Of a stretch of DNA of 64,000 nucleotides, positions 8,065 through 19,140 are shown one piece after another. The notes beneath the pieces were generated by a model. It was given only the letters and a program-made list of their open reading frames with translations, had not been told where the DNA came from and made no database searches. A program made the position numbers and the translations under genes. The stretch is taken from assembly GCF_900637195.1 (NCBI RefSeq), contig NZ_LR134356.1, positions 496,001-560,000 on the forward strand, in the 5' to 3' direction. Within the stretch, counting starts at the first letter, position 1. Each line of letters starts with the position of its first letter. This DNA comes from Mycolicibacterium aurum (lineage in GTDB: Bacteria; Actinomycetota; Actinomycetes; Mycobacteriales; Mycobacteriaceae).

Positions 8065-9389
8065 TCGGAAAGGATGTTCTCGCGCAGCGTCCGGCCGGGA
8101 TACCTGGTGCGGTAGCGTCCGCGCCGTTGCAGCTCAGGCACCACCTGGTCGACGAACTCCTCGAAACACCCCGGTGTGTAGGTCGCCAACAGCATGAAGC
8201 CGTCCGCTCCGCCGTCGTCGAGGAACACCTCCAGCTGGTCGGCCACCGACTCCGGTGTCCCGATCACCTGGGGCATGGAGAACCGGAACGCATAGATATC
8301 GGCCGCCTCGCCCACCGTCACCGTGTCTCCCGCTCCGGTGGCTACCAGGGCGTCCTTGACGCCCTGGATTCCGGGGACGGGTATCTGGTCGAGCGGAGTC
8401 GAGGGGTCGAAAGTCGAGAAATCGACACCAAGCTGGCCCGAGAGCATGGCCAGCGACGCCTCGGGCCGCAAGAGCGACTGCAGGTACTCGGCCTTGTCCC
8501 GTGCCTGCGCCTCGGTTGCGCCGACGATCACCTGCGCGCCGTAGTAGAGCTTGACCGCTTCCGGATCACGGCCGGCTGCGGACACCCGGCGGCGTATGTC
8601 GTCGGAGTAGTCGCGCATCGATTCGACGGTGGGCTGTATCGCGAAGATCGCCTCGGCGGTGCTCGCCGCGAACTGTCGGCCCTGCTCGCTGGCGCCGGCC
8701 TGCCACAGTACCGGTCGGCCCTGCGGCGACGGTGCGACAAAATGTCTTGCCCGACAACGGAAATGCCTACCCTCGAAGACGACCTCCCGGATCTTCTCCG
8801 GGTGGGCGTAGATACCGCTTTCGCGGTCGGCGACGACGGCGTCGGGCTGCCACGAATCCCACAGGCGGCAGCACAGATCCACGTACTCGGCGATCCGCTC
8901 ATACCGCACGGAGCGGTCCGGCATCTCCTGCCCGTACGCCGCGAACTCCGATGGAGAGTACGAGCCGACGATGTTCCACGCGATCCGCCCACCTGAGAGA
9001 TGGTCGAACGTCGACAGCCGCCGTGCCATCGAGTACGGATGCTCGAACGCCGTGGACAGGGTGATACCCACACCGAGATGCGTTGTCGCGCCGGTGACGA
9101 TCGGAGTCAGTGCGGCCGGCTCGTGCGTCGGCGCCTGGACCGCATAGCGCAGGGTGGCGTCCGAACTGTCCTCGAACGAGTTGTAGGGGGCCAGCTCGTC
9201 GGCCAGGAACACCGCGTCGAAGAGCCCGCGTTCCAGCGTGCGGGCCAGGTGCTCCCAGTACGGCGGGGATGCGTAGTCCCAGCCGACCTTGTCGAGCGGG
9301 TGGCGCCACATGCCGACCGAGTGACTGCTCACCCCGTGCTGCATGAAGGCGAGAAAGTGGGCCGCGCGGCGCGGAGTCCGTTCTCCCAA
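8061..9389 (-). CDS. LLM-class FMN monooxygenase (NtaA/SnaA/DszA type), copy 2
   Basis: About 442-residue TIM-barrel flavin monooxygenase that would use FMNH2 from a separate reductase. Family marks include GGRIAWNIVGSY, ARHFVAPSPQGRPVLWQAG and the ADIYAFRFSMPQVIGTP segment. It is paralogous along its whole length to the gene immediately upstream (shared HRVRYE-like, PVLWQAGxSEQGR and PELQRRGRxRTRYPG segments). The best start is TTG 9389, four bases after the upstream stop, with AGGAG about 12 nt before it; ATG 9344 is a shorter alternative. It is the last gene of the symporter-monooxygenase operon. No flavin reductase gene is adjacent. Confidence 0.85.
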   Translation of the reverse strand: MGERTPRRAAHFLAFMQHGVSSHSVGMWRHPLDKVGWDYASPPYWEHLARTLERGLFDAVFLADELAPYNSFEDSSDATLRYAVQAPTHEPAALTPIVTGATTHLGVGITLSTAFEHPYSMARRLSTFDHLSGGRIAWNIVGSYSPSEFAAYGQEMPDRSVRYERIAEYVDLCCRLWDSWQPDAVVADRESGIYAHPEKIREVVFEGRHFRCRARHFVAPSPQGRPVLWQAGASEQGRQFAASTAEAIFAIQPTVESMRDYSDDIRRRVSAAGRDPEAVKLYYGAQVIVGATEAQARDKAEYLQSLLRPEASLAMLSGQLGVDFSTFDPSTPLDQIPVPGIQGVKDALVATGAGDTVTVGEAADIYAFRFSMPQVIGTPESVADQLEVFLDDGGADGFMLLATYTPGCFEEFVDQVVPELQRRGRYRTRYPGRTLRENILSD

Positions 9390-9394
9390 GAGGC

Positions 9395-10717
9395 TCAGTA
9401 CTCCTGCAGGCTCTCTCGCAGCGTGGTTCCGGGGTAGCGGGTGCGGAACCGGCCCCGTCGTTGCAATTCCGGAACCAGGAGCTCGGTCATGTCGGTGAAG
9501 CACCCCGGGACATCGGTCGCCAGCATCATGAAGCCGTTGCAGCCGCCCTCGTCGACGTACTGCTCCATCTGGTCGGCGACATCGGACGGTGTGCCGACGG
9601 CCACCGGCGCCCCCATCGACACCCCGTAGATCTGTGCGGCCTCGCGTACCGTCACCGGTGCACCGTCCTTGGCTTCCAGGATCGCGTCGAACAGCCCGCG
9701 GATACCCTGCACGTCGGCATCGACCACGTTGTCGTCGAGGCCCAGCGTGGAGAAGTCGAATCCGGTGTGGCCGGACAGGATTCCGAGCGCACTTTCGATC
9801 TGCACCTTCTCGACGAACTCGGCGTAGCGGTCGTTGGCCCGGGACTTGTCCCGGTCGATGATGGTCTGCAGGCCGTAGATCAGCTTCACCGATTCCGGGT
9901 CGCGGCCGGCATCGCTTGCACGGGTGCGGATGTCGTCGGCGTAGGCACGCATGCTCTTGGGTGTGGGGAAGATGCCGAAGACAGATTCGGCGTGCTTGGC
10001 GGCGAAATCGCGGCCCTGCTCGGAGGATCCCGCCTGCCACAGGACTGGCCGCTTCTGCGGCGAGGGTGCGACGAAGTGCCTGCCTTTGGACGTGAAGAAC
10101 TCGCCCTGAAAATCGACCTCGCGCACCTTGGCCGGATCGGCGAAGACGCCGTTCTCCCGGTCGTAGACGATGGCGTCGTCATCCCACGAGTCCCATAGTT
10201 GGTACAGCAGCTGCATGTACTCCTCGACCACCTCGTAACGCTTGTCACGCGGTGTGAGGTTCTCCTTGCCCATTGCCTGGAACTCGCTCTTGGAGTAGGA
10301 CGTGACGATGTTCCAGCCGACACGGCCGCCGGTGAGGTGGTCCAGTGTCGACAGCTGCCGGGCCATCATGTACGGCGGGACAAAGGACGTCGACAGCGTG
10401 ATGCCGATGCCGAGATGCTTGGTGAATGCGCCGACGATCGGCACCACGCTGGCGGGTTCGTGCACCGGACACTGGCCGGCGAACTTCACCACCGGGTCTG
10501 AATTGCCCTTGTAGGTGGTGTACGGCGCGAGCTCGTCGGCGATGAACATGGCGTCGAAAAGACCACGCTCCATGGTCCTTCCGAGGTCGCGCCAGTACTC
10601 AGGGCGCGACCAGTGGTAGCCGACCTTGTCGCGAGGGTGTGCCCACATCGTGGATGCATGGTTCATGACGCCGTGCTGGACGAACCCCAGCAGATGCATC
10701 TTGTTATTGTCGGTCAC
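9395..10717 (-). CDS. LLM-class FMN monooxygenase (NtaA/SnaA/DszA type), copy 1
   Basis: 440-residue flavin-dependent monooxygenase of the same subfamily as the following gene. The order of motifs is MHLLGFVQHGVMNH, LTGGRVGWNIVTSYSKSE, PVLWQAGSSEQGRDF and a C-terminal ELQRRGRFRTRYPGTTLRE. Relatives cleave C-N or C-S bonds in chelators, sulfur heterocycles or sulfonates. It starts at GTG 10717, three nt after the small membrane protein, and stops 5 nt before the paralogue. Two paralogues beside a sodium symporter suggest uptake and sequential oxidation of one compound, but the substrate is not evident. Confidence 0.87.
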   Translation of the reverse strand: MTDNNKMHLLGFVQHGVMNHASTMWAHPRDKVGYHWSRPEYWRDLGRTMERGLFDAMFIADELAPYTTYKGNSDPVVKFAGQCPVHEPASVVPIVGAFTKHLGIGITLSTSFVPPYMMARQLSTLDHLTGGRVGWNIVTSYSKSEFQAMGKENLTPRDKRYEVVEEYMQLLYQLWDSWDDDAIVYDRENGVFADPAKVREVDFQGEFFTSKGRHFVAPSPQKRPVLWQAGSSEQGRDFAAKHAESVFGIFPTPKSMRAYADDIRTRASDAGRDPESVKLIYGLQTIIDRDKSRANDRYAEFVEKVQIESALGILSGHTGFDFSTLGLDDNVVDADVQGIRGLFDAILEAKDGAPVTVREAAQIYGVSMGAPVAVGTPSDVADQMEQYVDEGGCNGFMMLATDVPGCFTDMTELLVPELQRRGRFRTRYPGTTLRESLQEY

Positions 10718-10720
10718 GTT

Positions 10721-11086
10721 CTACTGTCCTGTCGTTTCGATCGTCCTGGCTGTGCTCTTGGCGTCGATGAGGAACGCGAAGATGACCGCGACGGCCGAGC
10801 CGACGGCCAGGATCGCGGGGATGTACCAGAACACTGGGCTGACACCGAGCAGGGCGATGACTGATGTCGAGACAGCCACGGCGCCAAGAGCTTTCCAGCT
10901 GAAGGAGCCGGCGTCGTTGGCGTCGAGCGTATCGACCTCGAGGTCGGCGGTTTCTCCGCTGGCCGCCAGGGCCAGTACGTCCTTGCGGACCCGGAAAAAG
11001 GCCTGCACCGCCAGGGTGATGTAGACGATACCGACGATCGTGCCGACCACCGACGCCGTCCAGAACGCGATCCAGGGGGCGGTCAT
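10721..11086 (-). CDS. Small membrane protein of the symporter operon
   Basis: 121 residues. An N-terminal hydrophobic helix (about 8-30) is followed by a soluble acidic linker (ETADLEVDTLDANDAG) and two further helices (about 65-105). Its ATG overlaps the symporter stop (ATGA), so the two are translationally coupled. Its size and position suggest an accessory subunit of the transporter, as seen for other sodium:solute symporters with small partners. I do not recognise a named family. Confidence 0.65.
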   Translation of the reverse strand: MTAPWIAFWTASVVGTIVGIVYITLAVQAFFRVRKDVLALAASGETADLEVDTLDANDAGSFSWKALGAVAVSTSVIALLGVSPVFWYIPAILAVGSAVAVIFAFLIDAKSTARTIETTGQ

Positions 11087-12597
11087 CGGACCGGATCCAG
11101 ATCCTCGTCGCGGTCCGCCGCAGCGGCCTGGCGCTTGTCCTCGGACAGCGCGCCGCGGCGCGACTTCAGCGAGTCGAAGTCGAATGATTGCTTGGACAAC
11201 AGGCTGATACCAACGGCAGCCACGAGCGAGATCGCCTCCAGGGTAATGATTCCGGGTAGTTCGCCGACGTACTCGCGAACGGGGTATCCGATTGCGATGG
11301 CCAGCAAAAGGCTGGTCACGAACGCTGTGGAGGTCATGCGCCTCCAGAAGATCGCCAATCCGAGTGGGATGATCAGCGCGGCCTTGATGAAGTAGACGGT
11401 GTTGACGAGCTCGACATAGTCGATGCCCGAGCTGACCACGATGCCGCCAAGGACACCGGCGATGATGATCGAGGCTTTGGTCCAGCGGAACAACGACTTC
11501 GGGGCGATGTCGGGCTTGGCGCGCTTGAGGATGTCGACGGCCACCACCGACGACAGCGCCGAGAAGGCGCCGTCGATCGTGGAGTAGCAGGCGTTGAGGA
11601 TGATCAGCACGTACAGTGCGATCAGGATGAGGGGCAACCCGAGATTGCTCACCACGTACGGGCCGACGCCACCGGGACCCGCGGCGCCCAGATCCTCGAC
11701 ATTGAGATTGAAGGCCAGCGCGACCAACCCGAGCAGACCCATCGCGATCGGGATCGGGTAGAACCACAGCCCCGCCCACACGAATGTCCGGCCCATGGTG
11801 GCCGGCTTGAGCGCCCATGCCTTCTGCCAGAACGTCTGGTCGGCCATCGTCGAAGCAAGCAGACCCAGCGCCAGTGAGATGCCGAACGCGGCGGCCGCCT
11901 GACCGTCAAATGCGTTGAGCGTGTTGGGCCCTGCCTCGCCCACCTTCTGGAAGATGACGTCGGGACCGCCGACCTTGGCCAGCACGTACAGCACGACGAC
12001 GGCCGCAGGCACGGTGATCAGCAGGGTGTTGAACGTCGCGGTGATGGCCGAGGTCCACAGCCCGCCGAAGTACGAGTAGACCGTGACCGTGCCCAGCGTG
12101 ACGATCAGCACGACCGTCGGATTGAGGCCGAACACCACGCCGGTCACCAGCACCACGCCGAAGAGGTTGATGAAGATCTCGGCGAGCAGTCCCAACAGCA
12201 TCGCCACGAGCATCACCGTGGTGGCCGGCCTGTTCTGAAAGCGCTCCCGGATGAACTCGACGATCGTGTAGCCCGCCGGCATCTGGCGACGCAGCTTCAG
12301 CGCGAAGGGCACCATCACCATGACCGCGAGGCCATTGGGGACGACGAACCAGATCAGGCCCGATATGCCGAAGGTGTACGCCTGCGCGGAGGACATCATC
12401 ACGGCCATCGACCAGGTCCACACCGCGATGACCGAGCCGACGCCGAATCCGAAACCGATGCGCCGGTCGGCGATGACGAAGTCGTGGGTGTTCTTCACCA
12501 TGGTGCGGACCGTGGATGCGACCACGAACATGAACGCGCCCAGACCGAGCATCAGGGCGATACCGAGTCCGGGCGACAGATCGGAGGGGTGGAACAC
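11083..12597 (-). CDS. Sodium:solute symporter (SSS family)
   Basis: About 504 residues with roughly 13 hydrophobic helices. SSS marks include IAVWTWSMAVMMSSAQAYTF, PAGYTIVEFIRERF and ACYSTIDGAFSALSSVVAVD, which fits the conserved helix of the LeuT-fold symporters. It should import an organic solute with sodium. I choose GTG 12597, which has AAGGAG six bases upstream; GTG 12624 is in frame but lacks such a site. It is the first gene of a four-gene operon with a small membrane protein and two flavin monooxygenases, so it likely brings in their substrate. Confidence 0.85.
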   Translation of the reverse strand: MFHPSDLSPGLGIALMLGLGAFMFVVASTVRTMVKNTHDFVIADRRIGFGFGVGSVIAVWTWSMAVMMSSAQAYTFGISGLIWFVVPNGLAVMVMVPFALKLRRQMPAGYTIVEFIRERFQNRPATTVMLVAMLLGLLAEIFINLFGVVLVTGVVFGLNPTVVLIVTLGTVTVYSYFGGLWTSAITATFNTLLITVPAAVVVLYVLAKVGGPDVIFQKVGEAGPNTLNAFDGQAAAAFGISLALGLLASTMADQTFWQKAWALKPATMGRTFVWAGLWFYPIPIAMGLLGLVALAFNLNVEDLGAAGPGGVGPYVVSNLGLPLILIALYVLIILNACYSTIDGAFSALSSVVAVDILKRAKPDIAPKSLFRWTKASIIIAGVLGGIVVSSGIDYVELVNTVYFIKAALIIPLGLAIFWRRMTSTAFVTSLLLAIAIGYPVREYVGELPGIITLEAISLVAAVGISLLSKQSFDFDSLKSRRGALSEDKRQAAAADRDEDLDPVR

Positions 12598-12806
12598 GAA
12601 GGACTCCTTGCGAAGTGAGCGCACAACGAAACACGGTGCGGCTGTGGGCTCAGCCGGTCCGGTCAGATGAGGGGGTTGCGTGGAGATCGCGACGAGCGAA
12701 CCCCTGCCACGTCGTAGTGGCTGCGTCAGCTTCGTCGTCGTGGTTGCTTCGGTAAAGAATATAATTCAGCGCGAGTGAAACTGCAGAGCGAGAACCTCGG
12801 CGCTGC
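12598..12806. other. Intergenic region upstream of the symporter operon
   Basis: About 209 nt between the minus-strand symporter gene and the 3' end of the minus-strand CYTH gene. It contains one notably AT-rich patch at 12754-12771 (AAAGAATATAATTCAG) in otherwise GC-rich DNA. This is the likely promoter area for the symporter operon, with TATATT on the minus strand as a possible -10, but I could not fit a convincing -35 box. No small gene is supported. Confidence 0.4.
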
Positions 12807-13430
12807 TCAGGCGTCGTCGAACTGGTTCTGCCCCAGGTTGGTGACGAATCGTGGTCCGAGCGAATCGAGTTCGCGTCGATAGTCGTCGGCCCACGAGCCG
12901 AACGGATGATGGGCCAGATATTCGTTACGGAACCGATCGTCCTCGGACACTTCGGTGGTGCAGAACGACGGGATGGTCAGATCGACAACGGGTCCGCCGC
13001 GCTCGACCTCGGCCAGCAACAGGGGAGCGTTGCCGCTCAGGAAGCGGTCGATCACCCAGCCGTCCTCGCCGAGCCACACCGACGACCGGACCTTGAGGAC
13101 TACGTGCTCGGCCCGTGACACGATCTGGCCGGCCACCAGGGGATCGAGCTCGCGCTCGGCCTCGTAGCGGGTGCCGCCTGCGGCAGGACCCTTGGCGGTC
13201 ATGGTGCCGATCGACTCCTCGTTCAGCGCGCTCACCAGTTCGGCGGCGGTGCGATCCAGCCGTTCGGGAGCCGGGCCCTGCAGGCGGACACGCACCGCGT
13301 AGCCCTCCGAGGCGAAAAGATAGGCCTGGGCGATCAGCAGCGGGCTGGGATCGGACGCCGCCACCGCAGGCATCTCGCGCACGAAGAACTTCCGCTCGAA
13401 CTCGAAGTCGCCGGGGTCGGAGTCGGACAT
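12807..13430 (-). CDS. CYTH-domain protein (triphosphate tunnel fold)
   Basis: 207 residues. The N-terminal EFERKF places Glu10, Glu12 and Lys14 in the ExExK signature of CYTH (CyaB/thiamine triphosphatase) proteins. Further basic and acidic strand residues follow (VRVRLQG, MTAKGP, YEAERELD, WVIDRFL, LLLAEVER), as expected for a tunnel that binds triphosphate and divalent metal. Family members hydrolyse inorganic triphosphate or thiamine triphosphate or act as adenylate cyclases. No neighbour identifies the substrate. It is divergent from the PAP2 gene. Confidence 0.85.
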   Translation of the reverse strand: MSDSDPGDFEFERKFFVREMPAVAASDPSPLLIAQAYLFASEGYAVRVRLQGPAPERLDRTAAELVSALNEESIGTMTAKGPAAGGTRYEAERELDPLVAGQIVSRAEHVVLKVRSSVWLGEDGWVIDRFLSGNAPLLLAEVERGGPVVDLTIPSFCTTEVSEDDRFRNEYLAHHPFGSWADDYRRELDSLGPRFVTNLGQNQFDDA

Positions 13431-13645
13431 GTCGTGACGGTAGCCCCGTCGGGGCTGCGAGAACGGGCACGGCGCCCGTGTCCGGTGGTGAAAACTCGCC
13501 GGAAATCTCTAGAGTTGGACGGAACTGACCCGGCAATGCCTGCCGCGACGCTCGATGCGACGCGTCTCGCGGCGGCTCAGGAATCGAACAGGAGCCCACT
13601 CACCTGACATCTCAGGGACGTCATCGACTCGGTGGCGCCGGTGGT

Positions 13646-14605
13646 GTGCGCGTCGGCCCTGCCGCAGTGGGCGTGGCCGCGTCGGCCGTCGGTGATCGTG
13701 GAGCGCTCGATGGCCGCCGCCGGTTGATCCGCGCTCGACGGCGCTGGACAGTGGTGGCGGTGGCTGCGCTGCTGCTCGGGTCGGCGGTCTATCTGCTGGC
13801 GGTGCGCACGCGCATGGGCCAGGCCATGGAGGATGCCGCCCTGCGGGGCTCCGACCAGGTCGACGCCGAACTGCATCGCGTCGCGCTCGAACTGTTCCAC
13901 ACCATCACCGTCTCCTCCCAGGTGGCCGCGGCGCTCATCGTCGGCGTCATCGGTCTCCTGCGACGGCAGCTGTGGCTCTCCGTGGTCGGGATGGCGGTGA
14001 TCTTCGGGGGTCAGGCGGTGACCCAGGTATTGAAGTACCACGCACTGACACGTCCGGATCTGGGGGCGGCCCAGGGCACGTTCGCGGAGAACACGTTGCC
14101 GAGCGGCCACACGACGGCGGCGATGTCGCTGATGTTCGCGGTATTGATCGTGATGCCGTACAGATTCCGCGGTGTCGCAATGTTTTTCGCGCTCACCTGG
14201 GCAGTGGGCATCGGTGCCTACACGGTGGTCATCGGAGCGCACCGGCTGTCTGACACCCTCGCCGCGGACGCGGTCGCGTTGATCGTCGCCTGCGCCGCGT
14301 CCCTTTTCCTGGCGAGTACGGGTCGGGTGCGCGCCGTCGTGTCGCCCTCGGCGGCGCGATACACCCTGCGGACAGTCTTCGTCACCGTGGTGGGCGTCGT
14401 CGGGGCTGTGAGCCTGGCGCTCGGCTTTGCCGCTGCGATCGAGGTGGTGTCGGCCCGCATGAACGCCAGGCCCACCCAGTGGTACCTGTTCCTCGGATCC
14501 CAGTGGCTGGCCGCAGCCGGGTCGGTGGCCGCGGCGCTGCTGTTCTGGTGGACCTGGCACCGGTTGGAGACCAAACGCTCGGGAGATCCGATTCTCAGTC
14601 GCTAG
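13646..14605 (+). CDS. PAP2-superfamily membrane phosphatase
   Basis: About 319 residues with six or more hydrophobic helices. The three phosphatase motifs are in order: KYHALTRPD (KxxxxxxRP), LPSGHTTAAMS (PSGH) and GAHRLSDTLAADAV. The Ser/Gly-Ala-His-Arg form keeps the catalytic His and the final Asp. Such enzymes dephosphorylate lipid phosphates such as undecaprenyl diphosphate or phosphatidate at the membrane. The N-terminus is uncertain: GTG 13646 is the longest start, but GTG 13667 would leave the first helix intact. The 215 nt upstream to the divergent CYTH gene contain no clear gene. Confidence 0.82.
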   Translation: MRVGPAAVGVAASAVGDRGALDGRRRLIRARRRWTVVAVAALLLGSAVYLLAVRTRMGQAMEDAALRGSDQVDAELHRVALELFHTITVSSQVAAALIVGVIGLLRRQLWLSVVGMAVIFGGQAVTQVLKYHALTRPDLGAAQGTFAENTLPSGHTTAAMSLMFAVLIVMPYRFRGVAMFFALTWAVGIGAYTVVIGAHRLSDTLAADAVALIVACAASLFLASTGRVRAVVSPSAARYTLRTVFVTVVGVVGAVSLALGFAAAIEVVSARMNARPTQWYLFLGSQWLAAAGSVAAALLFWWTWHRLETKRSGDPILSR

Positions 14606-14644
14606 GGACCAACGGCACTGGTTAAATTGCCGGAACTTTGTAGA

Positions 14645-14665
14645 CTTGAGCGGAACAGACTCAAC
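14645..14665. promoter_or_regulatory. HAIR operator (HspR-binding inverted repeat) of clpB
   Basis: The sequence CTTGAGC-GGAACAG-ACTCAAC matches the HAIR consensus CTTGAGT-N7-ACTCAAG at 12 of 14 arm positions with the exact 7-nt spacer. HspR, encoded at 1373-1732, represses clpB through this site in other actinobacteria. It lies 77 nt before the clpB start. Confidence 0.88.
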
Positions 14666-14677
14666 CTTGACTGCGTT
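14652..14677 (+). promoter_or_regulatory. SigH-type promoter of clpB overlapping the HAIR operator
   Basis: GGAACA at 14652-14657 and CGTT at 14674-14677 are separated by 16 nt. This fits the mycobacterial SigH/SigE pattern GGAAYA-N16/17-CGTT. The -35 element lies inside the HAIR spacer, so bound HspR would block it directly. Transcription would start about 55 nt before the GTG. Confidence 0.65.
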
Positions 14678-14741
14678 GTTCAAGGCGACAAGCATTTCAA
14701 GGGCCCGTTGTACGGCCCTCTGTACCTGAAAGGGAGGTGTC

Positions 14742-17288
<2,547 letters not shown>

Positions 17289-17299
17289 GCTGAGCCGGG

Positions 17300-17334
17300 A
17301 AACCCCGTCATACCTCGGTGTGGCGGGGTTTTCT
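17300..17334 (+). terminator. Intrinsic terminator after clpB
   Basis: AAACCCCG (17300-17307) pairs perfectly with CGGGGTTT (17324-17331) across a 16-nt loop, and the right arm continues into a T-run (TTTT, then C). It begins 12 nt after the clpB stop codon. Confidence 0.85.
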
Positions 17335-17484
17335 CGTAGGCGATGCCACCGAGGGTGCGCTCAGAGTGTCTCAGGGGCGTAATTCGTGATCTGTACGCAC
17401 TCTCGCTGTGAACTTTTGCCGAGTGAGCTGGGCCGAGACCTGGTTGTGATCTGTTCGAGTTCGGGGTTCGGCGGGCTGAGAAGT

Positions 17485-17490
17485 TACGCT
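17485..17490 (+). promoter_or_regulatory. -10 box for a likely leaderless transcript (Rv0383-like gene)
   Basis: TACGCT fits the mycobacterial TAnnnT -10 pattern and lies exactly 7 nt before ATG 17498, so the transcript probably begins at the start codon. No purine-rich ribosome site is present. A -35 box is not obvious. Confidence 0.45.
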
Positions 17491-17497
17491 AGGCGCA

Positions 17498-18343
17498 ATG
17501 GTCCCGCTCTGGTTCACGCTGTCCGCACTCTGTTTCGTGGGTGCGGCGGTTCTGCTGTACGTCGATCTCGATCGCCGGCGCGGGCTGGGCCGGCGTCGCA
17601 AGTCCTGGGCCAAGTCGCACGGCTTCGACTATGAGCACGAATCCGGTGACATCCTCAAGCGCTGGAAGCGCGGGGTGATGTCGACCGTCGGCGATGTGAC
17701 CGCCAAGAACGTCGTCCTCGGCCAGATCCGCGGCGAGGCGGTGTTCATCTTCGATCTCGACGACGTCGCCACCGTGATCGCGCTGCACCGCAAGGTCGGC
17801 ACCAACGTCGTCGTCGACATGCGGCTCAAGGGCATCAAGGAACCTCGCGAGAGCGACATCTGGCTGCTCGGCGCCATCGGCCCCCGGATGGTGTACTCCA
17901 CCAACCTCGACGCCGCCCGTCGTGCCTGTGACCGCCGCATGGTGACGTTCGCGCATACCGCGCCGGACTGCGCCGAGATCATGTGGAACGAGCAGAACTG
18001 GACGCTGATCAGCATGCCGGTGGCCAGCACCCGCGCCCAATGGGACGAGGGGCTGCGTACCGTGCGCCAGTTCAACGACCTGTTGCGGGTACTGCCGCCG
18101 CTGCCGTCCGCGACCACCGGAGCGCCTGTCGCCCGCCGCAGCGGGTCGCCCAGCCGTCCACTCACCCCCGCCCCCGCCGGCCGCAGCACTGAACTGCCGC
18201 CCGGTCAGGCTGCGGGTCAGCCGCGGCCCGAGCTGGGCATGCCCGATGCCGCCGGGATGCGCCCGGATCCGCTGCGCCGTTCGGCGCCGCCGGTCCCGCC
18301 GTCGCAGCGCAACGGGCGGCAGTCGCCGAACTATCAGCGATAA
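17498..18343 (+). CDS. Membrane-anchored conserved protein, Rv0383-like
   Basis: 281 residues. One N-terminal hydrophobic helix ([19 protein letters not shown]) is followed by a basic patch, a soluble domain of about 170 residues and a proline-rich, low-complexity tail from about residue 205. Size, topology and position next to clpB match M. tuberculosis Rv0383c, a conserved protein of unknown function. No catalytic motif is visible. The gene probably has its own leaderless promoter. Confidence 0.7.
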   Translation: MVPLWFTLSALCFVGAAVLLYVDLDRRRGLGRRRKSWAKSHGFDYEHESGDILKRWKRGVMSTVGDVTAKNVVLGQIRGEAVFIFDLDDVATVIALHRKVGTNVVVDMRLKGIKEPRESDIWLLGAIGPRMVYSTNLDAARRACDRRMVTFAHTAPDCAEIMWNEQNWTLISMPVASTRAQWDEGLRTVRQFNDLLRVLPPLPSATTGAPVARRSGSPSRPLTPAPAGRSTELPPGQAAGQPRPELGMPDAAGMRPDPLRRSAPPVPPSQRNGRQSPNYQR

Positions 18344-18344
18344 G

Positions 18345-18350
18345 TATTCT
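18345..18350 (+). promoter_or_regulatory. -10 box upstream of the SDR gene
   Basis: TATTCT matches TAnnnT and lies 7 nt before ATG 18358. With only 14 nt between genes, this would allow separate, leaderless transcription of the SDR in addition to read-through. Confidence 0.35.
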
Positions 18351-18357
18351 CTGGGGC

Positions 18358-19134
18358 ATGCCGCGCCCCGTCGCTCTGATCACCGGACCGACCTCCGGGC
18401 TGGGTGAAGGCTTCGCCCGTCGCTATGCGGTGGACGGGTATGACCTGGTCCTCGTCGCGCGCGACGCCGACCGGCTGAACACGCTCGCCGCCGAACTGCA
18501 CGACGAGATGGGTGCGGAAGTCGAGGTCATCTGCGCCGACCTGTCCGACGCCACCGATCGCGCCGTTGTCGCCGACCGGCTGCGTGACGGGGTGCAGGTG
18601 CTGGTGAACAACGCGGGATTCGGTACGGCGGGTGAGTTCTGGTCCGCCGACTATGCGCTGCTGCAGTCGCAGCTCGACGTCAACGTCACCGCCGTCATGC
18701 AGCTGACCCACGCCGCGTTGCCGTCGATGCTGGCGGCCGGGGCGGGCACCGTGCTCAACGTCGCCAGCGTCGCCGGTCTGCTGCCCGGGCGTGGGTCGAC
18801 GTACTCCGCGTCCAAGGCCTGGGTCGTGTCGTTCTCCGAAGGCCTGGCCAACGCCCTGGGCGGCACCGGAGTCGGCGTGCACGCGCTGTGCCCTGGCTTC
18901 GTCCACACCGAGTTTCACGCGCGGGCGGGCATCGACATGGCGGGCACCGCGTCGTTCCTGTGGCTGGAGGTCGACGACGTGGTCCGCGAGACGATGGCCG
19001 ATATCGCGAAGCAGAAAGTCGTGATCATCCCGGGCCTGCAGTACAAGGCGCTGACGACCGGCGGACGCATCGTGCCGCGCAACGTCGTGCGCGCGCTGAC
19101 GAAAGTGGTGGGCAAGGGCCGTGGCCGGACCTGA
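18358..19134 (+). CDS. Short-chain dehydrogenase/reductase
   Basis: 258-residue classical SDR. The nucleotide-binding motif is [12 protein letters not shown] at the N-terminus, with LVARDADRL after strand 2. The rest is NNAGFG, the catalytic Ser in VASVAGL and YSASK with the catalytic Tyr and Lys. The basic residue after strand 2 suggests NADP(H). The substrate is unknown. In M. tuberculosis H37Rv, as I recall, pyrE occupies this position between the Rv0383 and Rv0381 orthologues; no pyrE is seen here. Confidence 0.88.
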   Translation: MPRPVALITGPTSGLGEGFARRYAVDGYDLVLVARDADRLNTLAAELHDEMGAEVEVICADLSDATDRAVVADRLRDGVQVLVNNAGFGTAGEFWSADYALLQSQLDVNVTAVMQLTHAALPSMLAAGAGTVLNVASVAGLLPGRGSTYSASKAWVVSFSEGLANALGGTGVGVHALCPGFVHTEFHARAGIDMAGTASFLWLEVDDVVRETMADIAKQKVVIIPGLQYKALTTGGRIVPRNVVRALTKVVGKGRGRT

Positions 19135-19140
19135 GAACCC

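Noticed and set aside
18344..19140. A missing or hidden pyrE gene, expected here from the M. tuberculosis map
   Set aside because: The only supported gene in this interval is an SDR with a complete active site; no phosphoribosyltransferase PRPP motif is seen on either strand.
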